Shown here piece after piece: positions 29,393 through 38,326 of a stretch of DNA of 64,000 nucleotides (positions within the stretch are counted from its first letter, which is position 1; each line of letters starts with the position of its first letter). The DNA lies in the NCBI GenBank assembly GCA_016703265.1, contig JADJCK010000004.1, positions 310,001-374,000 of the forward strand. The letters run 5' to 3'. A program made the position numbers and the translations under genes. Below the pieces are notes generated by a model that did no database searches, was not told where the DNA came from, and saw only the letters and a list, made by a program, of their open reading frames with translations. Source of the stretch: a bacterium. Its GTDB lineage: Bacteria > Krumholzibacteriota > Krumholzibacteriia > LZORAL124-64-63.

Positions 29393-29595
29393 TGGTCGGC
29401 CCCCATTCGATGGTCTAGAGAACCATACAATGTTATGTATTGTCATCATTAGTGGCCGCTGGTGTTCTGTTTGATGCTAATATCCATCGTGTATTTTGTA
29501 TACAGCGCGGGCCCGTGGGCGAAATAATGATCATCTATTGATGGCCAAAGCCGATATAATAACCGATTATGTCCTTAAAGATGGGAGGACGCCTC

Positions 29596-29940
29596 ATGAC
29601 GTTCTACGCAGCAACCGACCAGGCCGTACTCGAGGAGCTGGGACAGCGCCTGCGCCAGCGCCGGCTCGACAGCAACCTCAGCCAGGCCGAGGTGGCGGAG
29701 CGCGCCGGGCTCGACCGCACCACCATCGGGCAACTCGAGCGCGACGGCCGCGCCTCGCTGCTCACCATGGTGCAGGTGCTGCGCGCCCTCGGGGCGCTCG
29801 ACGAACTCGACGCCTTCCTGCCGCCGCTCGGTCCCAGTCCGCTCGAGCTGGCCCGGCGCCAGGGGCGGCAGCGGCAGCGGGCCTCGCGCCCGCGGCGCAC
29901 CGGCGACGACGGCACGGCCGCGCCCGATGGCGAGACGTGA
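29596..29940 (+). CDS. HipB-like XRE-family antitoxin/regulator
   Basis: A 114-residue DNA-binding protein with a Cro/CI-type helix-turn-helix (LGQRLRQRRLDSNLSQAEVA, then ERAGLDRTTIGQLERDGR) in its first 75 residues and a basic, Pro/Arg-rich tail. ATG at 29596 has GGGAGGAC upstream. Its stop overlaps or abuts the hipA start, the standard layout of hipBA modules, where HipB binds and neutralises HipA and represses the operon. Named by position and domain; pairing is inferred. Confidence 0.85.
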   Translation: MTFYAATDQAVLEELGQRLRQRRLDSNLSQAEVAERAGLDRTTIGQLERDGRASLLTMVQVLRALGALDELDAFLPPLGPSPLELARRQGRQRQRASRPRRTGDDGTAAPDGET

Positions 29941-29942
29941 CG

Positions 29943-31253
29943 ATGGCTGCGCGCGTCGACACCGCGTTCGTGAACATCTGGGGGCGCACCGCCGGAGCCG
30001 TGGCCTGGGATGACCAGCGCGGGGTCGCGACCTTCGAGTACGATCCCGATTTCCTCGACAGCGACCTCGACCTCTCGCCCCTGCACATGCCGCTCGCCGC
30101 GGCGCGCCGCGGAGGCGCCCGCTTCTCGTTCCCCGCACTGCCGCGCCGGACGTTCCTGGGCTTGCCCGGCCTGCTGGCCGACGCCCTGCCCGACCGCTTC
30201 GGCCACCAGCTCATCGACGCCTGGCTGGTGACGCGCGGACGACGCCCCGCCGACTTCAGCCCGGTCGAAAGGCTGTGCTATGTCGGCAATCGGGCGTTGG
30301 GCGCCCTTTCGTTCACGCCCGCCCTGCGCGGTACACTGAATACAGATGCCCGCGTCGACATCGCCGAGCTGGTGTCGCTGGCGCGCGAGGTGCTGCTGCG
30401 GCGCGCCGACCTGGACACATCGCTGGCCGGCGGCACGAAGGCCATCGCCGACATCCTGCGCGTGGGCACGTCGGCCGGCGGCGCACGGGCCAAGGCCGTG
30501 ATCGCCATCAACGACGCCACCGGCGAGGTGCGCTCGGGCCAACTCGAGGCGCCGCCCGGCTTCGCGCACTGGCTGCTGAAGTTCGACGGCGTGCAGGACC
30601 GCTCCCTGGACAACCCCGAAGGGTACGGCCGCCTCGAGTACGCCTACCACCTGATGGCCGTGGCCGCCGGCATCACCATGACCGAATGCCGACTGCTGGA
30701 GGAAGGCGGCCGCGCCCACTTCCTGACCCGCCGCTTCGATCGCCCCGCCGACGGCAGCCGGCTGCACCTGCAGACCCTGTGCGGCCTGGCGCATCTCGAC
30801 TTCAACGAACCGGCCGCCCACTCCTACGAGCAGGCCTTCGCCGTCATGCGCGAACTGCGCCTGCCCTATCCCGATGTCGCCGAACTGTTCCGTCGTCTGG
30901 TCTTCAACGCGGCCGCCCGCAACCAGGACGACCACACCAAGAACCTGGCCTTCCTGATGTCGACCAACGGCGAGTGGCGCCTGGCCCCCGCCTACGACGT
31001 GATCTGGGCCTGGAACCCCGACGGCCGCTGGACCAGCCGCCACCAGATGTCGATCAACGGCAAGCGCGACGCCATCACCCGCGCCGACCTGCTGGCCGTG
31101 GCGGCGAACGTGGGCGTGAAGAAGCCGGGCGCGATCATCGACGAGGTGCGCAACGCCCTGGCCGAGTGGCCGCGGTTCGCCGCGGCGGCGGGCGTGGCGG
31201 AGGAGCAGGCGGCGCGGGTAGGGGGCACGTTTCGGGAGTTCGGCGGGGGTTGA
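29943..31253 (+). CDS. HipA-like serine/threonine kinase toxin
   Basis: A 436-residue HipA-family kinase. HipA toxins phosphorylate translation factors such as glutamyl-tRNA synthetase and slow growth. Visible parts: N-subdomain WGRTAGAVAWD, LPGLLADALPDRFG, the Gly-rich loop GTSAGGARAK (S177 is the likely autophosphorylation position), HWLLKF (K213), the catalytic RNQDDHTKNLAF (D329/D330) and metal site LAPAYDVIW (D352). All kinase residues are present, so it should be active. ATG at 29943 is preferred to GTG at 29937. The TGA stop overlaps a palindrome copy. Confidence 0.9.
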   Translation: MAARVDTAFVNIWGRTAGAVAWDDQRGVATFEYDPDFLDSDLDLSPLHMPLAAARRGGARFSFPALPRRTFLGLPGLLADALPDRFGHQLIDAWLVTRGRRPADFSPVERLCYVGNRALGALSFTPALRGTLNTDARVDIAELVSLAREVLLRRADLDTSLAGGTKAIADILRVGTSAGGARAKAVIAINDATGEVRSGQLEAPPGFAHWLLKFDGVQDRSLDNPEGYGRLEYAYHLMAVAAGITMTECRLLEEGGRAHFLTRRFDRPADGSRLHLQTLCGLAHLDFNEPAAHSYEQAFAVMRELRLPYPDVAELFRRLVFNAAARNQDDHTKNLAFLMSTNGEWRLAPAYDVIWAWNPDGRWTSRHQMSINGKRDAITRADLLAVAANVGVKKPGAIIDEVRNALAEWPRFAAAAGVAEEQAARVGGTFREFGGG

Positions 31254-31270
31254 GTTGCGCCGGCGCAAGT
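31253..31270. repeat. Palindrome copy overlapping the hipA stop codon
   Basis: AGTTGCGCCGGCGCAAGT; its first base is the last base of the hipA TGA. Confidence 0.9.
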
Positions 31271-31362
31271 CTCGGCGGCGCCCACCTCCTCTTGCGCCTC
31301 ATCCACCCGCGCCGTAAGGTCATCCCCGGTTGCGATGGCAGCTCATGGTCGAAAGGATCCCC

Positions 31363-32784
31363 ATGTCGCGGACCATCCGCACGATATTGATTCTGCTCCT
31401 TTCCGGCAGCCTGATCACGACCGCGCTCCCTGCCGCCGCACTACCGCCTGACCGCATCGCGGCGCAGATGAGCCAGACCCTGGCCGCCAATCCCAACGTG
31501 GTGGAGGCCTGGATCGACCTGGCCGAAGCGCAGCGGGTGATGGGCTACCAGGAGCGCGCGCGGACCTCGCTGGCGCGTGCGGCCGAGCTCATCAAGGCGC
31601 TGCCGGTTGAAGAGCGGCGCCGACTGGCGGGTTCGTATCACACCGTGATGGCCTGGCTCGAATACGACGCCACAGACTGGCAGGCGGCAGCCGAGCAGGC
31701 GAGCATGGCGGTGCGCTATGGCCCGAGCCGCGAGTCGCGACTGGTCCAGGCGCTGGCGATCGCGGCGATGCCCGATCACGGCACGCCGCTCCGCGAGTAC
31801 TATTCCTATCTGAAGCCGTACGAAGATCCCGGTCCCGACAACCGACTGCGCAACTTCTACTGGATCTCGCTCGTGCGAGGGCACCACGAATCCGGGCCAT
31901 TCGATCGTTGGACCAGAGGCGATCTGCATTCATTCACGCACGTGGGTATCCAGCCGGCGGCGGCCTGCTGGGGCGAGCTTCCCTGTCGCCGCGACTACGG
32001 CTATGTCTACGAAGCCAATCGCGAGTGGGGTCTTGCGGTGACGAGCTACGAACGCAGTGCCGCCGCCTGCGACGACGGGCTTGCCGCCTGGGCCACCCGC
32101 CGCGAGCGCCGCTCGCCGCTGCAGCCGGCAAGCGCCGCTCCACTGCCGTTCTGGACGAATGCGGAGGGCGGCTACGTCACCGGGTCACTCCTGGCCTACG
32201 CCGACCACGCCTGCGAACGCATGATGGCGGCCGAGGCGGACACCGAGCGGACTCTCTGGGCCTCCCACCTGGCATTCGGCGCCACGCGCGCCCTGGCCGT
32301 GTCCATCGACCCGACCTGGCCCTGGCTGTGGCGCGCCCTGGCCTGGCAAACCACGGGCGATGCGCAGGCCGCCGCCCGCGACCTGGTGCAGGCGGAGGAT
32401 GTGCTCGCCGACGATGCGCGCGCCCGGCCTTGGCTCGACTTCGCGCACGGGCACGCCGAGCTGCTCAAGGAACGCTTCGGTCCGGCCCGCACCCGTCTCG
32501 AAGCCGCCGTCGCCGCCGGCCTGGATGCCGCGCCCTGCTGGGCCGACCTCGGCCTGGCGCGCGCCATGACCGGCGACAGGAGCGGTGCCCGCCTCGCCTT
32601 CGACCGCGCCCTGGCCCTGACCCCGCGATCGGCCGTCGCCCTGCACAATCGCGGCATGCTGTCCCTGCAGGAGGGCGACACGCCCACCGCCCTGGCCGAC
32701 CTGCGCCGCGCCGCCGAACTGGCCCCGCACGACGAACAGGTGGGGCGTGACGTGCAGAAGGCGGAGTTGATGGCGAGGGAGTGA
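31363..32784 (+). CDS. Exported TPR protein
   Basis: A 473-residue protein with a signal peptide (TILILLLSGSLITTALPAAA). It has tetratricopeptide repeats at both ends: NPNVVEAWIDLAEAQRVMGY near the N-terminus and, in the last 130 residues, APCWADLGLARAMTGDRSGA and AVALHNRGMLSLQEGDTPTA. The middle (about 120-330) is less regular, Trp/Tyr-rich, and holds a few Cys. TPRs mediate protein contacts; partner and role are unknown. ATG at 31363 has AAAGGA upstream. A palindrome follows 4 bp after the stop. Confidence 0.8.
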   Translation: MSRTIRTILILLLSGSLITTALPAAALPPDRIAAQMSQTLAANPNVVEAWIDLAEAQRVMGYQERARTSLARAAELIKALPVEERRRLAGSYHTVMAWLEYDATDWQAAAEQASMAVRYGPSRESRLVQALAIAAMPDHGTPLREYYSYLKPYEDPGPDNRLRNFYWISLVRGHHESGPFDRWTRGDLHSFTHVGIQPAAACWGELPCRRDYGYVYEANREWGLAVTSYERSAAACDDGLAAWATRRERRSPLQPASAAPLPFWTNAEGGYVTGSLLAYADHACERMMAAEADTERTLWASHLAFGATRALAVSIDPTWPWLWRALAWQTTGDAQAAARDLVQAEDVLADDARARPWLDFAHGHAELLKERFGPARTRLEAAVAAGLDAAPCWADLGLARAMTGDRSGARLAFDRALALTPRSAVALHNRGMLSLQEGDTPTALADLRRAAELAPHDEQVGRDVQKAELMARE

Positions 32785-32788
32785 TGGG

Positions 32789-32806
32789 AGTTGCGCCGGC
32801 GCAAGT
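32789..32806. repeat. Palindrome copy after the TPR gene
   Basis: AGTTGCGCCGGCGCAAGT, 4 bp downstream of the stop codon. Confidence 0.9.
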
Positions 32807-32952
32807 GCCACACGAGCGCAAGCGCCGCAGCCGGCGGCGGCTCAACATGATGCCGCTGGCACAAGGCCATGTGAGTAAACAAATTGCGCGCGAATCGGCC
32901 GAGCCCGCATACTGTATACGGGACAAGTGGGGCCCTGTGGATTGAAAAATCG

Positions 32953-32987
32953 TTGCACAAGCCACCGATTATCGCGATAATCCACAC
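32953..32987 (+). promoter_or_regulatory. Leaderless-type promoter with palindromic operator for the DUF4143 ATPase
   Basis: TTGCAC (32953-32958), 17-bp spacer, GATAAT (32976-32981), then six bases and the ATG at 32988, so the predicted transcript starts at the start codon and no ribosome site is seen. The 16-bp perfect palindrome GATTATCGCGATAATC (32967-32982) covers the -10, a natural repressor site. Confidence 0.6.
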
Positions 32988-34163
32988 ATGAATCAGCGAT
33001 TCTCCCCCATCCAGCGCGCACTCAATCTGCCGTGGTCGCCCAATCCGGCCACAGGCTCGGCGGCTGCGTTCCTGTGGGGGCCCCGCCAGACCGGCAAGAC
33101 AACGCTGTTGCGGCAGGCGTTTCCCGATGCGCGATTCTACGACCTGCTCGACTCGTCCCTGAGCGCCGACCTCAGCGTCTCGCCCCACCTCCTGCGCGAG
33201 CAGGTCCTGGCCGTGAGCCCGCCGGTGGTGGTCATCGACGAAGTGCAAAAAATCCCGGCCCTGCTCGAAGAGGTGCACTGGCTGCTGGAGAACACCGGCA
33301 CGCGGTTCGTCCTGTGCGGATCCAGTGCGCGCAAGCTGCGGCGGAAGGCGCACAATCTCCTCGGTGGACGTGCGGTCGAACACCACCTGCTGCCCCTGAC
33401 CAGCCGGGAGTTGCCCGACCTGGACCTTGTCCGTTACCTGAACCACGGCGGCTTGCCCGCGCACTATCTGGCCGACGAGCCGGGGCCGCGGCTCCGGTCG
33501 TACGTGAACGCGTACATCCGCGAAGAGATCATCGACGAATCGGCCACGCGGAGCGTGCCGGCGTTCGCGCGCTTTCTGCAGGTCGTGGGCCTGACGCACG
33601 GCCAGCAGTTGAACTACGCCAACATCGCGCGCGAGACGGGCGTTTCCCCGAGCACCGTACGGGCGTATTTCCAGATCCTGGGCGATACCCTCCTCGGTTT
33701 CACTCTCGAACCGTGGCGGCGAGCCGGTCGGCGTCGCCTGGTCGAGACCGCGAAATTCTTCCTGTTCGACGTTGGCGTGGCTCGCGCCCTGCGGCCCGAG
33801 ATGCCGGCGGCGGTCGAAGGCTCGGATCTGTTCGGGCGCGCGTTCGAGCACTTCCTGCTCAACGAAGTCCGCGCTTGCCTGGCGTACACGGGACGTGAAC
33901 GGCTGCTCTCGTACTGGCGGACGCACAGCGGCTTTGAGGTCGACCTCATCGTTGGCGACATGGACGTTGCGCTCGAGTTCAAGTCGGGCCGAGAGGTGCG
34001 CGATGCCGACCTGCGCGGCCTGCGCGCCCTGGCCGAGGACCAGCAGCCGCGGCGCTCGCTTGTCGTGGCACGCGTGGAACAGCGGCGGCGGACAGTGGAC
34101 GGGATAGAGATCGTGCCTTGGCGCGAGTTCTGCGAGGAGATGTGGGCGGGTCGGGTCATTTGA
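32988..34163 (+). CDS. AAA ATPase with DUF4143 (nuclease-like) domain
   Basis: A 391-residue protein of the widespread AAA_14-DUF4143 family. Walker A FLWGPRQTGKTTLL (about 28-41), Walker B VVVIDEVQKIP and sensor FVLCGSSARKLRR form the ATPase. A winged-helix-like segment (LNYANIARETGVSPSTVRAY) follows. The DUF4143 end carries YWRTHSGFEVDLIVG and VALEFKSG, matching a PD-(D/E)xK-type E/D...ExK core. The biochemical role of this family is not settled; several authors see defence or selfish-element features. It is a stand-alone gene with its own promoter and palindromic operator. A second family member lies at 60058-61287. Confidence 0.88.
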   Translation: MNQRFSPIQRALNLPWSPNPATGSAAAFLWGPRQTGKTTLLRQAFPDARFYDLLDSSLSADLSVSPHLLREQVLAVSPPVVVIDEVQKIPALLEEVHWLLENTGTRFVLCGSSARKLRRKAHNLLGGRAVEHHLLPLTSRELPDLDLVRYLNHGGLPAHYLADEPGPRLRSYVNAYIREEIIDESATRSVPAFARFLQVVGLTHGQQLNYANIARETGVSPSTVRAYFQILGDTLLGFTLEPWRRAGRRRLVETAKFFLFDVGVARALRPEMPAAVEGSDLFGRAFEHFLLNEVRACLAYTGRERLLSYWRTHSGFEVDLIVGDMDVALEFKSGREVRDADLRGLRALAEDQQPRRSLVVARVEQRRRTVDGIEIVPWREFCEEMWAGRVI

Positions 34164-34228
34164 CTCCAGGCTGGCGCACAGTATACAGACCACCGGAACA
34201 CCCAAAATAGTTCGAGGAGGCCGCACGC

Positions 34229-34591
34229 ATGCCCATCCTGTCGTTCTTCGCCCACCTGCTCATCACTGCCGCCCTGCTGCTGCTGGTGGCCCGCCTCGTG
34301 AAAGGCGTCAAGGTCGAGGGCTGGGGCCCGGCCTTTATCGGCGCGCTGGTGCTGGGGCTGGCCAATGCGATCGTCAAGCCGGTGATGGTGGTGCTGACGC
34401 TGCCGCTGACCATCCTCACGCTGGGGTTGTTCCTGCTGGTGATCAATGCGCTGATGCTGCGGCTGGTCAGCGCGCTGGTGCCCGGGATCAAGGTGCAGGG
34501 ATGCGGGACGGCGCTGTGGGGCGCCTTGGTGCTGTCTCTGCTCAACCTGGCGGTGGAGGCGGTGATCGGCGGCGGGTGGTCGCAGCTGTAG
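34229..34591 (+). CDS. Four-TM phage-holin-superfamily-IV-like membrane protein (YvlD-like)
   Basis: A 120-residue membrane protein with four closely packed hydrophobic segments (FFAHLLITAALLLLVARLV, FIGALVLGLANAIVKPVMVV, LTLPLTILTLGLFLLVINAL, LWGALVLSLLNLAVEAVIGG). The pattern LANAIVKPVMVVLTLPLTIL is diagnostic of the mycobacterial 4-TMS holin/YvlD family, found in most bacteria and of unclear function. ATG at 34229 has GAGGAGG upstream. It is not in a phage context, so a lysis role is unlikely. Confidence 0.88.
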   Translation: MPILSFFAHLLITAALLLLVARLVKGVKVEGWGPAFIGALVLGLANAIVKPVMVVLTLPLTILTLGLFLLVINALMLRLVSALVPGIKVQGCGTALWGALVLSLLNLAVEAVIGGGWSQL

Positions 34592-34656
34592 GGCGCCGGC
34601 AGCGACCCGTACGCGACAAGCCGGCCGCCGGCGGCTATGCTGAAGGGGCGCCGCGG

Positions 34657-34674
34657 ACTTGCGCCGGCGCAAGT
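34657..34674. repeat. 18-bp palindrome, consensus copy
   Basis: An exact copy between the 4-TM gene and trmH, 46 bp before the latter. Confidence 0.92.
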
Positions 34675-34720
34675 GGTCCATCGGCGCCATTGGTCCATCA
34701 CCCCGTAAGGAACCCCGGCC

Positions 34721-35488
34721 GTGCCCCAGACCATCGACCCGCGCCTGCTGCTCCAGCTGCCCGCCGACCGGCGGGCCCACCTGTTTGCGCAATTGAACGG
34801 CCTGGTCACGCCCCAGCGGCTGCAGCGCATGGATGCGGTGCTGGCGGCGCGCACCGCGCACATCACCGTTGTCTTCGAGGATGTCTACCATCCGCACAAC
34901 GCCAGCGCCGTGCTGCGCACCTGCGAGTGCCTGGGGCTGCAGGATGTGCACGTGGTGGAGGACGAGAAGAGCTTCCGGCCGGCGCGGCGCATTGCGCGGG
35001 GGTCGGCGCGGTGGTTGACGATGCATCGGTGGGCGGGTGGCGACGCGGGCGCGGACGTCGGCGAGTGCCTGCGCAGCCTGCGCGGGCAGGGCTACTCGAT
35101 TCTCGCGACCAGCCCGGCCGAGGATGCGGTACCGCTCGACGAGGTGTCGCTGGAGAAGCCGTTGGCCGTGTGCTTCGGCACCGAGGAAACGGGGCTGTCG
35201 CCGGCGGCGTTCGCGGCGGCCGATGTGCGGGTGACCATCCCGACGCCGGGGTTCACGCGCAGCCTGAATGTGTCGGTGACGGCGGCGCTGGTGCTGTATC
35301 ATCTGGCGGGGCGGCTGCGCGAGGGCGAGGCCGCCGGCTGGCAGTTGCCGGCCGCGCGCTGCGACGACCTGCGGCTGATGTGGCTGGCCGACGAGAGCCG
35401 CAGTTCGCGCGGGCTGGCCCGCGAGGCGCTGCGCGAGGCGGGGCTGCTGCCGCCGCAAACGCCATTCTTCCGCGACCGGCCGCGCTGA
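34721..35488 (+). CDS. trmH: tRNA (guanosine-2'-O-)-methyltransferase TrmH/SpoU family
   Basis: A 255-residue SPOUT methyltransferase. The three knot motifs are present: EDVYHPHNASAVLRTCECLG (motif 1, with the catalytic Arg), LAVCFGTEETGLS (motif 2) and TPGFTRSLNVSVTAALVLY (motif 3). The N-terminal region QRLQRMDAVLAART is the usual TrmH extension, and the motif pattern best matches the Gm18 tRNA methyltransferase; another SpoU target is possible. GTG start at 34721 with AAGGAA upstream. It is probably transcribed with the following membrane protein gene (34-bp gap). Confidence 0.9.
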   Translation: MPQTIDPRLLLQLPADRRAHLFAQLNGLVTPQRLQRMDAVLAARTAHITVVFEDVYHPHNASAVLRTCECLGLQDVHVVEDEKSFRPARRIARGSARWLTMHRWAGGDAGADVGECLRSLRGQGYSILATSPAEDAVPLDEVSLEKPLAVCFGTEETGLSPAAFAAADVRVTIPTPGFTRSLNVSVTAALVLYHLAGRLREGEAAGWQLPAARCDDLRLMWLADESRSSRGLAREALREAGLLPPQTPFFRDRPR

Positions 35489-35522
35489 GGCGCGTTCATC
35501 GCTTCAGCCTCGAGGTGGGATT

Positions 35523-37100
35523 GTGCCGCCACACGCCATTGCCGCTGCGCCGCGCCCCGGTTGGCGTTCGTCGCTGGCCGCGGGGGCCGTTGCCCTGGCG
35601 GCCTACCTGGCGCTGGCGCCCCAGGTGTGCGGCGACAAGGACGCCGCCGAGTTCACGCTGGTGCTGGGCGCCGGGGGCGTGGCGCATCCTTCGGGCTATC
35701 CGCTGTACACGCTGCTGGGTCATCCCTTCGTGAAGCTGCTGCATGCGTTCGGCGCCAGCTGGGCGTACGCGGCCAACGCCTGGAGTGCGCTGGGCGGCGC
35801 CGTGGCCGTGGCGTTGCTGCACCGGTTGGCGCGGCGACTGACATGGGCGCCGGGCGAGGCGATGCGCCCGGTCGCCTGGTTCGCGTGGCTGCCCGTGCTG
35901 CTTTTCGGACTCAATCCGCTGTGGACCTACGAGACGACGCTCGCCGAGACGGGTTCGTGGCACCTGGCGTGGGCCGCAGGGGCGGTGCTGCTCGCCTTGC
36001 GGTTGCTCGAAACGCGCGCCGACGCGCCGACGCGCCGTGACGCCCTGGCCTGGGGGCTGGTGGCGGGCGCGGGCCTGGCGCATCACCTCACGGCGCTGCT
36101 GCTGCTGGTGCCGTTGACGTTCGTGCTGGCGAGGGCCGCCGGTCGCCGGCTGTCGGTGGGCCTGGTGGCGATGGCCGTGCTCGGCGCGCTGGCGCCGCTC
36201 GCCGGCTACGGCTGGGTGGCCTGGCGTGCGTTCCATCCCGGTGCGGCGCAGTGGCCCGCGCTGGCGCCGACGTGGGGTGCGGTGTGGGACCATGTGACCG
36301 CGTCCCAGTACGCCGGTTATTTCGGCGCTTTCCGGCCGTCGGCGGGGCAGGCCGGCCTGCTGGCGCGATACGCCTATCCGTTCCTGGCCGTGGCCGCCGT
36401 GGCGCTGGCTCTGGCGATCCGCGCCGCGGGCCGCGGTCCGCGACGGCTGGTGCTCGCGGCCGTGGCGGCCGGGTGCGTGCTGCAGCTCGCGGTGGTCTTA
36501 GCCTACGGCGTCTCTGATCCCGGTTCGTACTTCGTACCGGTGCTGGGATTGGGCTTGATGGCGCTGGCGCCGGCGCTCGTGAGCCTGGCGCCGGGAACAC
36601 GCGGCACGCGCGGACTGTGGGCGGTCGTGGCGCTCGCGATGCTGGTCTCGGTGTCGTTGGGCGCGGTCTGGACGGGCGCCGCCCGGCAGCGCCGCGCCGT
36701 GTTCACGACGCACGAGACGCTGGTGCGCCGCATGTGGTCGTCGATCACGGTCGAGCCCGCGTTCGTGCTCTGGCACAGTGACATGGTGCACCAGCTGCTT
36801 GCCTGGCAGGTGCTGGACGGCGAGAAGCCGGGGCTGGTGGTGCTGAACCCCGCCACCCTGACGCATGCGTGGCCGCGGGCGCAGTTCGCCGGGCGCTACG
36901 GTGTCGACCCGGTGGCCGGCCTGGCCGTGCCCAAGCCGGGACGCGAGGCGGTCGGCGGTGAGGCGGCGCTGGTCGAGGCCATCGCCGGGCGCCTGAACGA
37001 GGGCAGCGAGCTGCCGGTCATCATCTTCGATGCGGCGGTGCCGTCGGTGCACATGTTGCGGAAGGGCGAAGTGCCGGCGCCGGGCTCATCCCGCCCGTAG
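35523..37100 (+). CDS. DUF2723 polytopic membrane protein (GT-C glycosyltransferase-like)
   Basis: A 525-residue inner-membrane protein with ten or so hydrophobic helices. The DUF2723 signature is clear near the N-terminus: CGDKDAAEFTLVLGAGGVAH followed by PSGYPLYTLLGH, the D/E-containing first loop of a GT-C fold. LNPLWTYETTLAETGSWHL and a second periplasmic loop follow. Family members resemble protein O-mannosyltransferases and use lipid-linked sugars; the acceptor is unknown. The C-terminal 150 residues form a soluble domain (ITVEPAFVLWHSDMVHQLLA). GTG start at 35523. It converges with the TPR gene, overlapping it by 15 bp tail to tail. Confidence 0.87.
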   Translation: MPPHAIAAAPRPGWRSSLAAGAVALAAYLALAPQVCGDKDAAEFTLVLGAGGVAHPSGYPLYTLLGHPFVKLLHAFGASWAYAANAWSALGGAVAVALLHRLARRLTWAPGEAMRPVAWFAWLPVLLFGLNPLWTYETTLAETGSWHLAWAAGAVLLALRLLETRADAPTRRDALAWGLVAGAGLAHHLTALLLLVPLTFVLARAAGRRLSVGLVAMAVLGALAPLAGYGWVAWRAFHPGAAQWPALAPTWGAVWDHVTASQYAGYFGAFRPSAGQAGLLARYAYPFLAVAAVALALAIRAAGRGPRRLVLAAVAAGCVLQLAVVLAYGVSDPGSYFVPVLGLGLMALAPALVSLAPGTRGTRGLWAVVALAMLVSVSLGAVWTGAARQRRAVFTTHETLVRRMWSSITVEPAFVLWHSDMVHQLLAWQVLDGEKPGLVVLNPATLTHAWPRAQFAGRYGVDPVAGLAVPKPGREAVGGEAALVEAIAGRLNEGSELPVIIFDAAVPSVHMLRKGEVPAPGSSRP

Positions 37101-38312
37101 CTTCTGCGCCCGCTGGATCAGGCGCTGCGCCATGTCCTGCTGTTCGGGAAACCCGGCCGCCCGCGCCAGCAGCTCGAGCGCCTGGTCGCGACGGCCCAGC
37201 TCCAGCGCACAGTAACCCTGCATCAGCCACGCGCGTCCCGACTCGTCGCCGTCGGCCGCCACGCGCGCGAACGCGTCGAGCGCCGCGGCATATTCCTCGC
37301 GCAAGTAGTGCACGTCACCGGCCAGCGACCACAGGCGGGTCGTCGGCGAGCGCTCCAGCGCCGCCTTCAGGACGTCGAGCGCCTGCTCCGTCTCGTGGGC
37401 CGCCACCAGGGCCGAAGCCAGGCGTTCGACCTCGGCGGGCGTCGCCTCGGGCGACAGGCCGCGCCGATAGTGTTCGCTCGCGAGCTGGGCCACGCCGGCG
37501 GCGAGCAGCAGGTCGCCCATCTGCTTCTCTTCGGCGGGTGACAGCGGTCGCAGCAGGCCCACGACGCGCAGGGCCACCGCGGCGGCCTGGAAGTCGCGGC
37601 GGGCGGCATCGTACTGGTAGCGCAGGTACCAGGCGTCGGCATCCTCGGGATTGGCGTCGAGCAGGTGATGCAGCGCGTGGGCCGCCAACTCGGGCTTTTC
37701 CAGGCGAGTAGCGGCGGCGAGGTAGGCCTGCACCCAGCGCAACTGCGGCGGCTGGGCGGGGTCGGTGGTGAGCCGCTCCAGCACGCGCACGGCTTCTTCG
37801 GGACGCTCGGCCATGAGCCACGAGGCGGCGGCGTAGTAGAGAACATCGACAGGGCGCGCGGGGTCCACCGCATAGCCGCGCTCGAAGGCGTCGGCCGCCA
37901 CGGCGTACTCGGCCAGGTCGTAGGCGGCGTCGGCCAGGCCGAACCAGGCGCGCTCCAGGGCCGGCTGCATCTCGACGGCGCGCCGGTAGTTGTCGCGCGC
38001 GGCGGCGGCGTTACCGGCATCGGCCTCGTTCTGCGCCAGGTGCAGGCGGACCAGCGGATGGTCCTGGTCGGGGTGATCGCGCAAGTGCTCCTCCAGGATG
38101 CGCGCCGCATTCACGAAGTCGCCGGACTTGGTGTACATGGATGCGTGCATGAGCGCGCGGCGCTCGAAGCGCGGGGCGCTCTCGATATCGTAGTAGTCGG
38201 GGCGTACGGGAGGCTCGGCGCGCACGCCTGCCGGCCAGCACGCCAGGGCCAGCGCCAGCAGGTTGCAGCCGAGGAACGGAATGGCCCTGCGGGCGGGATG
38301 GTGGTTGGTCAT
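37086..38312 (-). CDS. Exported TPR protein of the TonB operon
   Basis: A 408-residue protein with a signal peptide (CNLLALALACWPAGVRAEPP) and multiple tetratricopeptide repeats: FVNAARILEEHLRDHPDQDH, AAARDNYRRAVEMQPALERA, WFGLADAAYDLAEYAVAADA, AWYLRYQYDAARRDFQAA and AWLMQGYCALELGRRDQALE. It is the last gene of the leftward DUF3450-TtpC-ExbB-ExbD-TonB-TPR operon, 14 bp after tonB. In Vibrio TonB2-type clusters a TPR lipoprotein or periplasmic protein occupies the same place and probably supports TonB complex assembly. That role is inferred from context. Confidence 0.87.
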   Translation of the reverse strand: MTNHHPARRAIPFLGCNLLALALACWPAGVRAEPPVRPDYYDIESAPRFERRALMHASMYTKSGDFVNAARILEEHLRDHPDQDHPLVRLHLAQNEADAGNAAAARDNYRRAVEMQPALERAWFGLADAAYDLAEYAVAADAFERGYAVDPARPVDVLYYAAASWLMAERPEEAVRVLERLTTDPAQPPQLRWVQAYLAAATRLEKPELAAHALHHLLDANPEDADAWYLRYQYDAARRDFQAAAVALRVVGLLRPLSPAEEKQMGDLLLAAGVAQLASEHYRRGLSPEATPAEVERLASALVAAHETEQALDVLKAALERSPTTRLWSLAGDVHYLREEYAAALDAFARVAADGDESGRAWLMQGYCALELGRRDQALELLARAAGFPEQQDMAQRLIQRAQKLRAG

Positions 38313-38326
38313 GTCCCGACTCCCGT

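Larger units (their letters stand above)
29115..29595. other. Gene-free stretch between GH16 and hipB
   Basis: 481 bp, AT-richer than its surroundings after 29400. It contains a terminator-like hairpin, a degenerate palindrome and a TATAAT (29555-29560) that may serve hipB, although no good -35 box is seen. No gene is supported. Confidence 0.5.
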
